DNA of 13,937 nt from Clostridiales bacterium (GCA_019423265.1 JAHZBS010000013.1:9050-22986); one strand, 5' to 3'. Shown: positions 5,212 through 13,581, counted from the first letter of the stretch. Program-made: numbers and translations. The notes: generated by a model from the letters alone, not told the origin.

Positions 5212-6918
5212 TTACATTTTTTCAGGCGCTTTAACCCCAATAAGGTCAAGTCCACTCTGCAAAACATGCGCAACCATAGCTGTTAAACCTAGCCTTGCCA
5301 CACGCAACTCTTCATTCTCTGCACCTAGGATCGAATTTTCATGGTAAAATTTATTAAATGCCGTAGCCACCGCCACCGTATATCGAGTCATAATATACGG
5401 CTCAAGCTTGTCTGCCGCCTCTCGTACCCTCTGGGGAAAGATCTCGATCAATTTCAACAGGTCTTGGGAATATTCATCAATCAGACATGCCGGATTTATC
5501 TTGGCAGACTCTGTCTTCACCCACTGCGCTTTGCGCAAAATACTCGACGCTCTGGCAAAGGTATATTGAACATAGGGCCCCGTCTCGCCGTCAAAATTCA
5601 GAACCTTGTCCCATGAGAATGTGACATCCTTGATCCGGTTGTTAAACAGGTCATGGAAAACAACAGCGCCCACTCCCACCTGTCTGGCAACGTCCTCTAT
5701 ATTCTCAAGATCCGGATTTTTCTCACGGATAATATCCCGTGTCTTCTGAATAGCCTCCATCAACAGATCTTCAAGAAAAACAACGTTTCCGCCGCGGGTT
5801 GACAGCTTGCCCGACTCAAGGCTCACGAGCCCATAGGGCACATGCACCAAATCTTTACTCCAGGAATACCCCATCTTCTCAAGAACCTTGAAAACCTGGG
5901 CAAAATGCAATCCCTGATCGAAGGCCGTTACATAAATACATTTATCAAAATCATAGGTTTCTTTTCGATAGATGGCGGCGGCGATATCCCTTGTTGCGTA
6001 TAGCGTACTGCCATCCTTTTTGAGCACGATGCAGGGCGGCATATCGGAATCCGACAGATCGACGATCATCGCCCCTTCGCTCTCCACCAGCAAGCCTTTA
6101 TCCTTTAATTCCTGTATTGGGCGCTCCATCTTGTCATTGTAGAAACTCTCCCCATTGTAGGAGTCAAATTGTACATCCAACAGATCATAGACCCTCGACA
6201 CCTCTTTTAGACTTATATCGACAAATTTCCGCCAGAGAGACAAAACGCGCTCATCCCCCTGCTCCATTCTGGCAAAGTACTCTCTGGCCTTATCGTCCAA
6301 CGAAGGGTCCTTCTTAGCCTCATCGTGGAACCGAACATATAGGTCTAACAGGCCCCGGATTCCTTTCTGTTCCACAAGCTGAGGATCACCCCACGTCTCA
6401 TACGCCACTGCCATCTTTCCAAACTGAGTGCCCCAATCCCCCAGATGATTAATTCGAACTGTCTGATATCCTAAAAATTGATACAGCTTATGGATTGAAT
6501 TTCCGATAACCGTGGTTCGAAGGTGGCCAATGTGAAAAGGTTTTGCGATATTGATTGACGAATAGTCAAGCACGATCGTCTTCCCCGCTCCCTCATCTGA
6601 TGCGCCAAAGCACTCGGCAGCGTTGTACTCCTCTACTATAATGGCAGCCAGTTTCTCCCGCGAAATAAACATGTTGACATAAGGCCCAACGGCCTCCACC
6701 TTCTCGAAAAATTCAAGTGAACCGGCCCTCTGTGCAATCTCCTGTGCAATGACAGCTGGAGCTTTTCGAAATTCTTTTGCCAGGCGAAAACAGGGAAATG
6801 CATAATCCCCCATAGCTTTTTCCTTCGGTGCTTCTATAATCGTGTTTATCTGATCCAGTGAAAGTTCAGGAAGGATCTTTGCAAACTCCGACCCTACATA
6901 CTCACGAATACCCATCAT
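5212..6918 (-). CDS. argS: Arginyl-tRNA synthetase
   Basis: ArgRS charges tRNA-Arg with arginine in the cytosol. The 568-residue protein is full length: an N-terminal Add-1 domain, the class I signature HIGH in AKPFHIGHLRTTVIG, the LSTRGGNVV stretch that stands in for KMSKS in this family, and the C-terminal DALR anticodon-binding domain ending in SGLDLIGVKAPEKM. Two adjacent ATG codons (6918 and 6915) are possible starts. The Shine-Dalgarno GGGAG lies four and seven bases away respectively, so the second may be the one used. A strong promoter at 6949-6977 gives a leader of only about 25 bases, too short for a T-box. A cognate tRNA-Arg is encoded at the left end of the window. Confidence 0.97.
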   Translation of the reverse strand: MMGIREYVGSEFAKILPELSLDQINTIIEAPKEKAMGDYAFPCFRLAKEFRKAPAVIAQEIAQRAGSLEFFEKVEAVGPYVNMFISREKLAAIIVEEYNAAECFGASDEGAGKTIVLDYSSINIAKPFHIGHLRTTVIGNSIHKLYQFLGYQTVRINHLGDWGTQFGKMAVAYETWGDPQLVEQKGIRGLLDLYVRFHDEAKKDPSLDDKAREYFARMEQGDERVLSLWRKFVDISLKEVSRVYDLLDVQFDSYNGESFYNDKMERPIQELKDKGLLVESEGAMIVDLSDSDMPPCIVLKKDGSTLYATRDIAAAIYRKETYDFDKCIYVTAFDQGLHFAQVFKVLEKMGYSWSKDLVHVPYGLVSLESGKLSTRGGNVVFLEDLLMEAIQKTRDIIREKNPDLENIEDVARQVGVGAVVFHDLFNNRIKDVTFSWDKVLNFDGETGPYVQYTFARASSILRKAQWVKTESAKINPACLIDEYSQDLLKLIEIFPQRVREAADKLEPYIMTRYTVAVATAFNKFYHENSILGAENEELRVARLGLTAMVAHVLQSGLDLIGVKAPEKM

Positions 6919-6948
6919 TTGTCTCCCTTTCCTATATCGATACCCACT

Positions 6949-6977
6949 ATTATACTAGGTTCCACGTTTTTTGTCCA
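6949..6977 (-). promoter_or_regulatory. Sigma-A promoter of argS
   Basis: On the minus strand there is a -35 TGGACA (6977-6972), a spacer of exactly 17 bases and a perfect -10 TATAAT (6954-6949). The predicted start near 6942 lies about 25 bases before the argS start codon. Confidence 0.82.
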
Positions 6978-7035
6978 GACATTATTGTATCCCTCACCCG
7001 GTGAAAAAAATATAAATATATAATATAAAAATATA

Positions 7036-7066
7036 TTGCAATTTCGCTGAAAGTAGTAGATAATAA
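7036..7066 (+). promoter_or_regulatory. Weak candidate promoter for the hydrolase-like gene
   Basis: TTGCAA (7036-7041) and TAATAA (7061-7066) are separated by 19 bases. The match is loose, and the surrounding AT-rich DNA makes chance matches likely. It is the best plus-strand candidate I see in the divergent argS/hydrolase gap, which also holds a run of A/T from about 7005 to 7035. Confidence 0.25.
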
Positions 7067-7103
7067 GTTATATACTTCTTTGCGGAGCAGAAAGGATGAA
7101 ACT

Positions 7104-8051
7104 ATGAAGTCCTCAACATACAAAAAGATTCTAACCATCGCTGGCGCAACCACCGCTGGCTTAGGTATCCTTGCTGGCATCAATGCCATTGTATTTCGCC
7201 GGGCTACCTCTGACCATCTTCTCGAGCATGAGCCCGGGAATTTCTTTCATTGGCGATACGGTGATGTCTTTTATACTGTCCGCGGTACAGGGACACCTGT
7301 TCTTTTAATTCACGGCATTTATCCTGGAGCGGGAGAGCACATGATGCGAACACTCTCCGAAAACCTAGCCTCCTGTCATCGCGTCTACACCCTTGACCTG
7401 CCGGGCTTTGGCCGTTCAGATAAACCGATGATCACCTTTACAGCCTATTTCTATGTCCAGCTCCTCAATGATTTCGTTGAGCAAGTCGTCAAATCTCCTG
7501 TGGGCGTAATCGCGGATTCCCTGTCCTGCACCTTCTGCTCATTAGCCTGTCAAATGCAGCCGAACTTCTACCGCAAACTGCTATTTGTCAATCCTCGCAA
7601 CGCTGTGGAGAGTGCGCCTAGTCCCGGCTTTCTCTTCAAATTATCGCGCCGGCTGTTAGAGACACACATCGTAGGGACCTTTATCTACAATCTCCTGACA
7701 TCGCGTCCCCTATTGCGGCGACAATACCAAAACCGCAACATCTCCCTCACGCCTACCATGCTCATGGAAAGCTGGGAGAGCGCGCATTGTAAAGGCTCCT
7801 GTGCCAAATACGCCTATTTCTCCTATCTGACCCATTACATGGACGCGGACATTATCCGGCCCTTAGCAAAAATCGACCATGATCTCTATATCATCTTAAG
7901 CGGAGACTTACTGCGCGACAGAAAACAAAAACAAAAATTAGAGGACATCAATTCCTCCATCGAGGTGGAACTCATGTCTCCCTGCGCAGGCTTCCCCTGG
8001 CTTGAAGCGCCGGACGAATTTTTATCCATCTGCCATTTTTATTTTTCCTAG
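7104..8051 (+). CDS. Membrane-anchored alpha/beta-hydrolase-like protein, active site altered
   Basis: A 315-residue protein with an N-terminal hydrophobic segment (about residues 11-31, basic residues on both sides), probably a signal anchor, then an alpha/beta-hydrolase fold. It has the oxyanion-hole HG (70-71) after VLLI, the LDLPGFGRSDKP stretch (98-108) and a nucleophile elbow at S139. The elbow reads A-D-S-L-S instead of G-x-S-x-G, and the histidine normally found before 'P.lE.P..f' is missing (residues 294-298 are CAGFP), while D268 fits the usual acid. Hydrolytic activity is therefore doubtful. An upstream in-frame TTG at 7080 exists, but AAAGGATG sits seven bases before the ATG at 7104. 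It stands alone on the plus strand between argS and a shared terminator; its role is unknown. Confidence 0.85.
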   Translation: MKSSTYKKILTIAGATTAGLGILAGINAIVFRRATSDHLLEHEPGNFFHWRYGDVFYTVRGTGTPVLLIHGIYPGAGEHMMRTLSENLASCHRVYTLDLPGFGRSDKPMITFTAYFYVQLLNDFVEQVVKSPVGVIADSLSCTFCSLACQMQPNFYRKLLFVNPRNAVESAPSPGFLFKLSRRLLETHIVGTFIYNLLTSRPLLRRQYQNRNISLTPTMLMESWESAHCKGSCAKYAYFSYLTHYMDADIIRPLAKIDHDLYIILSGDLLRDRKQKQKLEDINSSIEVELMSPCAGFPWLEAPDEFLSICHFYFS

Positions 8052-8056
8052 CGGCG

Positions 8057-8098
8057 AAAAAACAGGCTATGACACTCCAATTGTCATAGCCTGTTTTT
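8057..8098. terminator. Bidirectional intrinsic terminator
   Basis: ACAGGCTATGACA (8062-8074) pairs perfectly with TGTCATAGCCTGT (8082-8094) around a 7-base loop. The stem is flanked by A4 (8058-8061) and T4 (8095-8098), which can extend it to 17 pairs. It gives a T-run in both directions and lies between two convergent genes, so it should end both the hydrolase transcript and the mnmE...noc-GNAT transcript. Confidence 0.93.
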
Positions 8099-8124
8099 AA
8101 CGTAAGACATCTTCCGCGAGTTAC

Positions 8125-8556
8125 TCATATCAAGGGCCGAATCATGTACACATGCTCCATACCAGCACACATGTGGCGCTCCCCCTCAACGGAAAAGCCA
8201 AGCTTTTCATAAAATCCCTGGGCCTGCGCCTGTGCATGCACCACGCCCTGAAGCCCTCCCCTTTCAAATGCCTCATTGATCATAATCTTCATGAGAAAGT
8301 CCCCAATATGCTGTCCCCGATAGGATCTGCGCACGGCGATCCTTTCAAAGAAATAGACGCCGTTCTTTCCCTTCCGCAACCTCCCGGTGGCAATCGGCTC
8401 TTGCCCCTCATAGATCACAAGGTGATCTGACTTCGCATCCAGAGCATCTCTTTCCAGGGATGGGTGTACCTTCTGTTCCTCCACAAAGACCTCCTGCCGG
8501 ATCCTAAACGCCTCCGCCAGATCCTCGTCCGGTCCCTTCCAGATTCCTCTCAGCAT
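8125..8556 (-). CDS. GNAT family N-acetyltransferase (ElaA/YjcF-like)
   Basis: A 143-residue cytosolic protein with the GNAT acetyl-CoA fold. The N-terminal FRIRQEVFVEEQKV (17-30) is typical of the ElaA/YjcF group. Motif A is RIAVRRSYRGQHIGDFLM (72-89), with His83 where the second glycine of the RGxGxG loop often sits. Motif B is HAQAQAQGFYEKLGF (107-121), where the tyrosine in FYEKLGF is the usual general acid. The acetyl acceptor is unknown. The ATG at 8556 lies 15 bases after the noc stop, and its AAGGAGG overlaps that stop codon, so it is surely the last gene of the mnmE...noc transcript. Confidence 0.9.
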   Translation of the reverse strand: MLRGIWKGPDEDLAEAFRIRQEVFVEEQKVHPSLERDALDAKSDHLVIYEGQEPIATGRLRKGKNGVYFFERIAVRRSYRGQHIGDFLMKIMINEAFERGGLQGVVHAQAQAQGFYEKLGFSVEGERHMCAGMEHVYMIRPLI

Positions 8557-8571
8557 CCGAAGCTGGCCTCC

Positions 8572-9411
8572 TTATTTATATGGAACTCGAATGATCATCT
8601 CATAATAATCGCCATTCTTCTCCTCATCCACCTCCACAGGCACGCCAGCGTCCTTCATATAGGTAACCGCCTTTTGCACTGTGTTGGTAAACAAGCGGAT
8701 GTCTTTTATGTAGCGCTTGATCTTCTGCTTGCCAGCTGTGTCGCCGTCTGTCTCCTCTTCCGCCTTCTGCTCCTTTTTCAGGATACTATCCAGCACGGCT
8801 TCCACAAGCTCCTCCGTGTGCTTAACCGTCAGATTCTCCTCAATCACCCGAAGCAGCACCTTTCGCTGTAGCGCTTCATCCGGAAGCTTTAACAGAACAC
8901 GGGCATGCCGCTCTGTCAACCCATTTTCCATCAAATCCTTTTGAATCTGTGGCGAAAGTTTCAACAGGCGCAGTTTGTTTGCTATGGTGGACTGACTCTT
9001 TCCCATCATCTTTGCAATCTGTTCCTGGCGGAGATCATAATCCTCAATTAAATTCAGATACCCCTGTGCCTCTTCAAAATAGTTCAAATCCTGCCGTTGA
9101 ATATTCTCAATCAAGGCCAAAACGGCGCTCTCCTGATCGGTTATATCCACCACGATGGCAGGGATCATGGTCAAGCCGGCCAACTGGGACGCGCGAAGGC
9201 GCCTCTCACCCGCAACGAGTTCATATCCATCCCCCAGCGTTCGGACGCTTATGGGCTGCATGACGCCGTGTTCCTTGATGGACTGCGCCAGTTCCCCCAG
9301 CGCCAGATTATCAAAGGTCCGCCGCGGCTGGTAAGGATTCGGGCGTATTTTACTTATCTCCACTGAAATGACAGATACCGTTTCATATTTACTCTGGTCA
9401 AAAGAATTCAT
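8572..9411 (-). CDS. noc: Nucleoid occlusion protein Noc (ParB paralogue)
   Basis: Noc is a CTP-dependent ParB-like DNA clamp that in Bacillus loads at Noc-binding sites and keeps the division septum off the nucleoid. This 279-residue protein has the ParB/Srx domain with GERRLRAS (68-75) and ENIQRQ (102-107), the helix-turn-helix (about 127-151) and a distinct C-terminal dimer domain ending in YYEMIIRVPYK. At the four specificity positions it has Q140, K146, K151 and R168, the combination found in Bacillus Noc and different from ParB; together with its place after rsmG this supports noc rather than a second parB. It lacks the ParA-contacting N-terminal motif of ParB and also the phenylalanine-rich N-terminal amphipathic helix of Bacillus Noc. 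It starts 42 bases after the rsmG stop with a modest AAAGGGG site. Confidence 0.9.
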   Translation of the reverse strand: MNSFDQSKYETVSVISVEISKIRPNPYQPRRTFDNLALGELAQSIKEHGVMQPISVRTLGDGYELVAGERRLRASQLAGLTMIPAIVVDITDQESAVLALIENIQRQDLNYFEEAQGYLNLIEDYDLRQEQIAKMMGKSQSTIANKLRLLKLSPQIQKDLMENGLTERHARVLLKLPDEALQRKVLLRVIEENLTVKHTEELVEAVLDSILKKEQKAEEETDGDTAGKQKIKRYIKDIRLFTNTVQKAVTYMKDAGVPVEVDEEKNGDYYEMIIRVPYK

Positions 9412-9453
9412 TAGTTTAAAGACCCCTTTATACGGTGAGATGATTCCGATCGC

Positions 9454-10182
9454 TCATAATGGTTCTTTCTTTATTTTACTTTGTTTTCTAGGATATTTCA
9501 AGGGCAAACTGCCGATCTTCTCAAATATTGTTATAAAATGACGATACTCTGTATATGGTATGGCCATATCCATCGTCTCCCGGATAGAAAACTGCAATTT
9601 CGACGCAGCATTGCGGGAAATCGCTAGCTCCTCTTCAATGCTGGGTCCCTTGTAGGCCAAAAAGAGGCCGCCTTGTCTTATAAATCCGGAACAATACTCC
9701 AACAATACCGGCAGAGGGGCAACAGCCCTAGACACGGCTACATCATAGTTTTCCCGATACTCCGCCCTATGCCCCAGCTCTTCGGCACGGCCATGAATGC
9801 AGGTTACATCCCTCAATCCCAGCTGTCTACACACTTCCTGTAAAAAGACAACCCGTTTCTGCAAAGAATCCAACAGCGTCAGGGATACCCCTGGCAGTAA
9901 AATCTTCAGGGGTATCCCCGGAAAGCCCGCCCCCGTTCCAACGTCAATCAACCGCACTTGCTCTCGGCCATCTCTCAGTAGCGCCACTCCACCGGCCAGG
10001 CTATCAAGAAAATGCTTTCCGATAATCTCCCGCTCTTCTGTGATGGCGGTGAGATTCATTTTCTCATTCCACTGCACAAGTAAATCACAGTAAACCGTGA
10101 ACTGCCGAACCTGCTCCCTGTCCAGCATAAGACCCATTTCTTCTGCTCCCAGCCGCAGACATTCCTGAACTGCCTCATCCAT
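9454..10182 (-). CDS. rsmG: 16S rRNA (guanine-527-N7) methyltransferase RsmG
   Basis: RsmG (GidB) uses S-adenosylmethionine to methylate N7 of G527 in 16S rRNA; its loss is known to give low-level streptomycin resistance in other bacteria. From the ATG at 10182 the protein has 242 residues, the usual length. It shows NLTAI (43-47), the SAM-binding DVGTGAGFPGIPLKI (80-94), LLDSLQKR at the end of the next strand and SRAV (151-154). An ATG at 10242 in the same frame would add 20 residues unlike the family and overlap mnmG, so it is rejected; GGGAG and AAGGA precede the chosen start. It begins 13 bases after the mnmG stop and is part of the mnmE-mnmG-rsmG-noc operon. Confidence 0.96.
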   Translation of the reverse strand: MDEAVQECLRLGAEEMGLMLDREQVRQFTVYCDLLVQWNEKMNLTAITEEREIIGKHFLDSLAGGVALLRDGREQVRLIDVGTGAGFPGIPLKILLPGVSLTLLDSLQKRVVFLQEVCRQLGLRDVTCIHGRAEELGHRAEYRENYDVAVSRAVAPLPVLLEYCSGFIRQGGLFLAYKGPSIEEELAISRNAASKLQFSIRETMDMAIPYTEYRHFITIFEKIGSLPLKYPRKQSKIKKEPL

Positions 10183-10195
10183 TGTCCTTATCTCC

Positions 10196-12145
10196 CTACT
10201 TTTTTCGAAGCCGGTATTGCTCCAGATATACGAGAAGAACATTCACATCCGCTGGCGATACGCCGGAAATCCTGGACGCCTGGCCCACTGACCGCGGCCG
10301 CACCTTGGACAGTTTCTGTTTCGCTTCCAACCGCAAACTCGTGATTTCCTCATAATCTAACTCCTGCGGGATCAGCTTTTGCTCCATTTTCTTAAACTGC
10401 TCTACCTGCTGCATCTGCTTTTCGATGTAACCCTGATATTTTATTTGAATCGAGGCTTGCTCCCCGATTGCTGAATCTAAGCGCGGCCGCTCAGGAGCCA
10501 TTGCCTCCGCGTCGCCAATAGCGAGCACATCGCCATAGGACACCTCCGGCCGGCGAAGCAGCTCGGCTAGCGAAATCCCTGACCGTATTGGGGAGGTCTT
10601 TAAGGAATCCAAAAACTCATTCACTGCCGGGGAAGCATTGATATAGGTTTTCTCCAGCCGCTCTATTTCCTGGGAAATGTCCTCTTTTTTTTGAAGAAAA
10701 CGGCTATATCTGGCATCGGAGATAAGCCCAACTTTATACCCCATCTCCGTCAACCGGAGATCCGCGTTATCTTGGCGGAGCAAAAGCCGATATTCTGCTC
10801 TCGATGTCATCATGCGGTATGGTTCATTCGTACCCTTTGTCACCAGGTCATCGATCAGCACGCCAATATACGCCTGTGACCTGTCCAAAATCAGCGGTTC
10901 CCGCCCTTTGATGGACAGCGCGGCGTTGATTCCCGCGATCAGCCCTTGAGCCGCCGCCTCTTCATACCCTGAACTCCCGTTAAACTGACCGGCACTGTAA
11001 AGCCCCTTCACCTGTTTGATCTGTAAGGTATGGTCCAAGGCCAGCGGATCAATACAGTCATACTCAATGGCATATCCCGTCCTCATGATCTGAACATGTT
11101 CCAAACCGGGCAATGTTCTGAGCATATCCCGCTGCACATCTTCTGGCAGAGAGGAGGACATCCCCGATACATAATATTCGAACGTGTGATCGCCTTCCGG
11201 CTCCAAAAATACTTGATGCCGCTCCTTATCAGCAAATCGAACCACTTTGTCTTCGATAGACGGACAATATCGAGGTCCAATTCCGCGAATGTCACCCGAG
11301 TATAAAGGAGACCGGTGCAGATTATTCCGGATAATGGCATGGGTCCTCTCATTTGTATATGTCAGCCAACAGGACCGCTGAGGCCGCCGGATACTGTCCG
11401 GTGTATTTTCAAATGAAAACGGGACGATATGCTCATCGCCTTTCTGCTCCTCCATCTTATGAAAATCCAGAGTCCGGCCATCCACTCTGGCAGGCGTCCC
11501 GGTCTTAAATCGCCGCAAAGGCAGTCCCAGATCGCGGAGACAGTCTGTCAAACCGCCACATGCGGCCTGCATCCCTCCCGGTCCCGTCTGAACGCGATAT
11601 GCGCCATGAATACAGCTGGCCTGCAGATAGGTACCTGTACAGATGATGGCGCTTTTACAGGGATAGTATCCTCCTGGCGCGGTTAAAACCCCTGATACTC
11701 TGCCATCCTTTGTATCGATATAGACAACCTCACTCTGGCGGACCCACAGGGAATCCTGCTTCTCCAGAACAAGCTTCATCTCCTCTTTATATCGCGCTTT
11801 ATCAGCCTGCGCTCGCAGGGAATGAACCGCCGGCCCTTTTGCCGTGTTCAACATCCGGGATTGAATGTAGGTCCGATCGATATTCTTTCCCATCTCGCCG
11901 CCCAGCGCGTCAATTTCCCTCACCAAATGCCCCTTCGACGTTCCCCCAATGTTGGGGTTGCACGGCATCATGGCGATACTGTCCAGATTCATGGCAAAAA
12001 GAACCGTCCTCATTCCCAGCCGCGCACAGGCTAACGCCGCCTCACAGCCTGCGTGTCCCCCACCGATCACGGCCACATCGATTTCCTCTTCCCAATATAC
12101 GATCTGGTGCGCTTTTGACCCCAATGCCGGATATTCAGTACCCAT
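10196..12145 (-). CDS. mnmG: tRNA uridine-5-carboxymethylaminomethyl modification enzyme MnmG
   Basis: MnmG (GidA) is the FAD-dependent partner of MnmE; together they install (carboxymethyl)aminomethyl groups on wobble U34 of certain tRNAs. The 649 residues include the dinucleotide-binding [10 protein letters not shown] (26-35), the conserved [10 protein letters not shown] (59-68) followed by [22 protein letters not shown] and the C-terminal [17 protein letters not shown] that binds MnmE/tRNA. The N-terminus is about 15 residues longer than typical before the first beta-strand, but no other ATG or GTG is available. A GGAGAG lies 11 bases before the ATG. The gene starts 26 bases after mnmE, the classic arrangement. 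Confidence 0.97.
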   Translation of the reverse strand: MGTEYPALGSKAHQIVYWEEEIDVAVIGGGHAGCEAALACARLGMRTVLFAMNLDSIAMMPCNPNIGGTSKGHLVREIDALGGEMGKNIDRTYIQSRMLNTAKGPAVHSLRAQADKARYKEEMKLVLEKQDSLWVRQSEVVYIDTKDGRVSGVLTAPGGYYPCKSAIICTGTYLQASCIHGAYRVQTGPGGMQAACGGLTDCLRDLGLPLRRFKTGTPARVDGRTLDFHKMEEQKGDEHIVPFSFENTPDSIRRPQRSCWLTYTNERTHAIIRNNLHRSPLYSGDIRGIGPRYCPSIEDKVVRFADKERHQVFLEPEGDHTFEYYVSGMSSSLPEDVQRDMLRTLPGLEHVQIMRTGYAIEYDCIDPLALDHTLQIKQVKGLYSAGQFNGSSGYEEAAAQGLIAGINAALSIKGREPLILDRSQAYIGVLIDDLVTKGTNEPYRMMTSRAEYRLLLRQDNADLRLTEMGYKVGLISDARYSRFLQKKEDISQEIERLEKTYINASPAVNEFLDSLKTSPIRSGISLAELLRRPEVSYGDVLAIGDAEAMAPERPRLDSAIGEQASIQIKYQGYIEKQMQQVEQFKKMEQKLIPQELDYEEITSLRLEAKQKLSKVRPRSVGQASRISGVSPADVNVLLVYLEQYRLRKK

Positions 12146-12171
12146 CTATTCACACTCTCCACACGTAATTG

Positions 12172-13581
12172 TTATTTGCCAAGGCAGAACCGGCTGAAGA
12201 TCTCCTGAATCACATCGTCCTTGACACAATGCCCGGATATTTCCCCCAGAGCATCATAGGCGTCCGTCAAATCGATCATAAGCATATCCTGGGGAATCCC
12301 CACCTCCACTCCTCTCAGAACCGCCCGAAGTCCGGCGATCCCCCGGCGAAGCGCCTCCTTCTGCCGGAGATTGGAGATCAGCGGATCCCTTCCGATGGCA
12401 ATGCTGCCATCGAAAAATAGCTTTCGAATTCGACTTTCAACTGCATCCAGCCCTTTTTCTTTCTTAGCGGATACTGGGAGTATGCGCTCCCCCGCTTGGG
12501 GCTCCCCCAGCATCGCCACAAACTCATCCGCACTGTGGGCGACCGCAAGGTCCGTTTTATTCAACAGTATCAGATATTGCTTATGCTTAATTTGTTGAAA
12601 AATGGCTCGATCTTCCCCGTCCAGTTCCATCCCGGCGTCCACGACCATCAAAATTAGGTCGCTTTCCTCTGCGGCCCTCCTAGCTAAATCCACGCCTATC
12701 CTCTCTACCACATCCTCTGTATCCCGGATTCCCGCCGTATCCACCAGGTGCAGCGGCATTCCTCCTAAGTCCACAAATTCCTCAATGGTATCTCTTGTCG
12801 TCCCAGGGATATCCGTCACAATGGCGCGCTGCTCTCGCAAAAGCGCATTTAGCAAAGTAGACTTTCCCACATTGGGCCTTCCCACAATGGCAACCTTGAT
12901 TCCCTGTCTGAGGAGCCGCCCGCTCTCCGCAGTTCCCCACAGCTCTTCCATACTCCCCAGAATTGCGGCTGTCGTCTGCCGAACCTGGTCCAGCGTCACA
13001 TCCTCAAGATCATATTCAGGATAGTCGATATTGGCCTCCATCTGGGTCATCAGATCTAAAAGCTTTCCGCGCAGCATCTCAATCCGGTCGCTTAAGCCGC
13101 CTTTTAGCGTGTGAATCGACGAGCGCAGCGATAAATCCGTCTGGGACGAGATCATGTCCATGACCGCTTCCGCCTGTGATAGATCCAACCGCCCATTTAA
13201 AAAGGCTCTCTTCGTAAACTCTCCGGGCTCCGCCAAGCGAGCGCCGTTCTGCAATAGGAGCTCTAAGATGCGTCCCTGTATATAGGCGCCGCCATGACAA
13301 TTGATCTCCACCACGTCTTCCTTTGTGAACGTCCTCGGCGCTCGCATGAGCATCACAAGAACTTCGTCCACTGAATTCTGTGTCTGTGGATCCACGATCC
13401 AGCCATAGTGAATCGTATGAGAGGGACAGCCGCGCAGAGGGCTTTTGTCCGCCGATTGAAATACGGCGTCCACAATATCGATGGACTCTTTTCCTGAAAC
13501 GCGGATAATCGCAATCGCTCCGGTCCCTGCCGGCGTAGAAATAGCCGCAATAGCGGGGGCCCCATAGTTCTCATCAGCCAT
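12172..13581 (-). CDS. mnmE: tRNA modification GTPase MnmE
   Basis: MnmE (TrmE) is the GTPase and tetrahydrofolate-binding partner of MnmG in wobble-uridine modification. The chosen start gives 469 residues: an N-terminal folate-binding domain (AIAAISTPAGTGAIAIIRVSG, 10-30), a helical domain, the inserted G domain with G1 GRPNVGKS (234-241), the G2 region PGTTRD (259-264), G3 DTAG (281-284) and G4 NKTD (341-344), and the C-terminal FCLGK with the conserved Cys466. An ATG four codons upstream (13593) is also open, but the ATG at 13581 has GGAG six bases before it. It is the first gene of the mnmE-mnmG-rsmG-noc-GNAT block. Confidence 0.97.
   Translation of the reverse strand: MADENYGAPAIAAISTPAGTGAIAIIRVSGKESIDIVDAVFQSADKSPLRGCPSHTIHYGWIVDPQTQNSVDEVLVMLMRAPRTFTKEDVVEINCHGGAYIQGRILELLLQNGARLAEPGEFTKRAFLNGRLDLSQAEAVMDMISSQTDLSLRSSIHTLKGGLSDRIEMLRGKLLDLMTQMEANIDYPEYDLEDVTLDQVRQTTAAILGSMEELWGTAESGRLLRQGIKVAIVGRPNVGKSTLLNALLREQRAIVTDIPGTTRDTIEEFVDLGGMPLHLVDTAGIRDTEDVVERIGVDLARRAAEESDLILMVVDAGMELDGEDRAIFQQIKHKQYLILLNKTDLAVAHSADEFVAMLGEPQAGERILPVSAKKEKGLDAVESRIRKLFFDGSIAIGRDPLISNLRQKEALRRGIAGLRAVLRGVEVGIPQDMLMIDLTDAYDALGEISGHCVKDDVIQEIFSRFCLGK

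Noticed and set aside
5212..6918. ArgRS lacking a canonical KMSKS motif as a defect
   Set aside because: Many bacterial ArgRS enzymes have a variant of this motif (STRxGN-like), so this is normal for the family.
6958..6973. parS-like half site GGTTCCACGT in the argS promoter
   Set aside because: Only nine consecutive bases of one side match; the other half is a T-run, so ParB binding is unlikely.
7005..7035. AT-rich run as a possible replication origin
   Set aside because: No DnaA boxes or repeated elements are seen nearby; ordinary divergent promoter DNA explains it.
6950..7189. 79-codon minus-strand open frame between argS and the hydrolase gene
   Set aside because: It runs over the argS promoter and the hydrolase start, and its hydrophobic translation comes from AT-rich non-coding DNA.
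10183..10242. Longer RsmG start (20 extra residues)
   Set aside because: The extension overlaps mnmG, does not look like the family N-terminus, and the ATG at 10182 gives the normal length with a ribosome-binding sequence.
11710..12168. 152-codon plus-strand open frame inside mnmG
   Set aside because: It is antisense to the strongly conserved N-terminal part of mnmG, has a low-complexity P/S/R-rich translation and no family resemblance.
12602..13024. 140-codon plus-strand open frame inside mnmE
   Set aside because: It is the antisense image of the mnmE G domain, serine-rich without any recognisable domain, and has no promoter.
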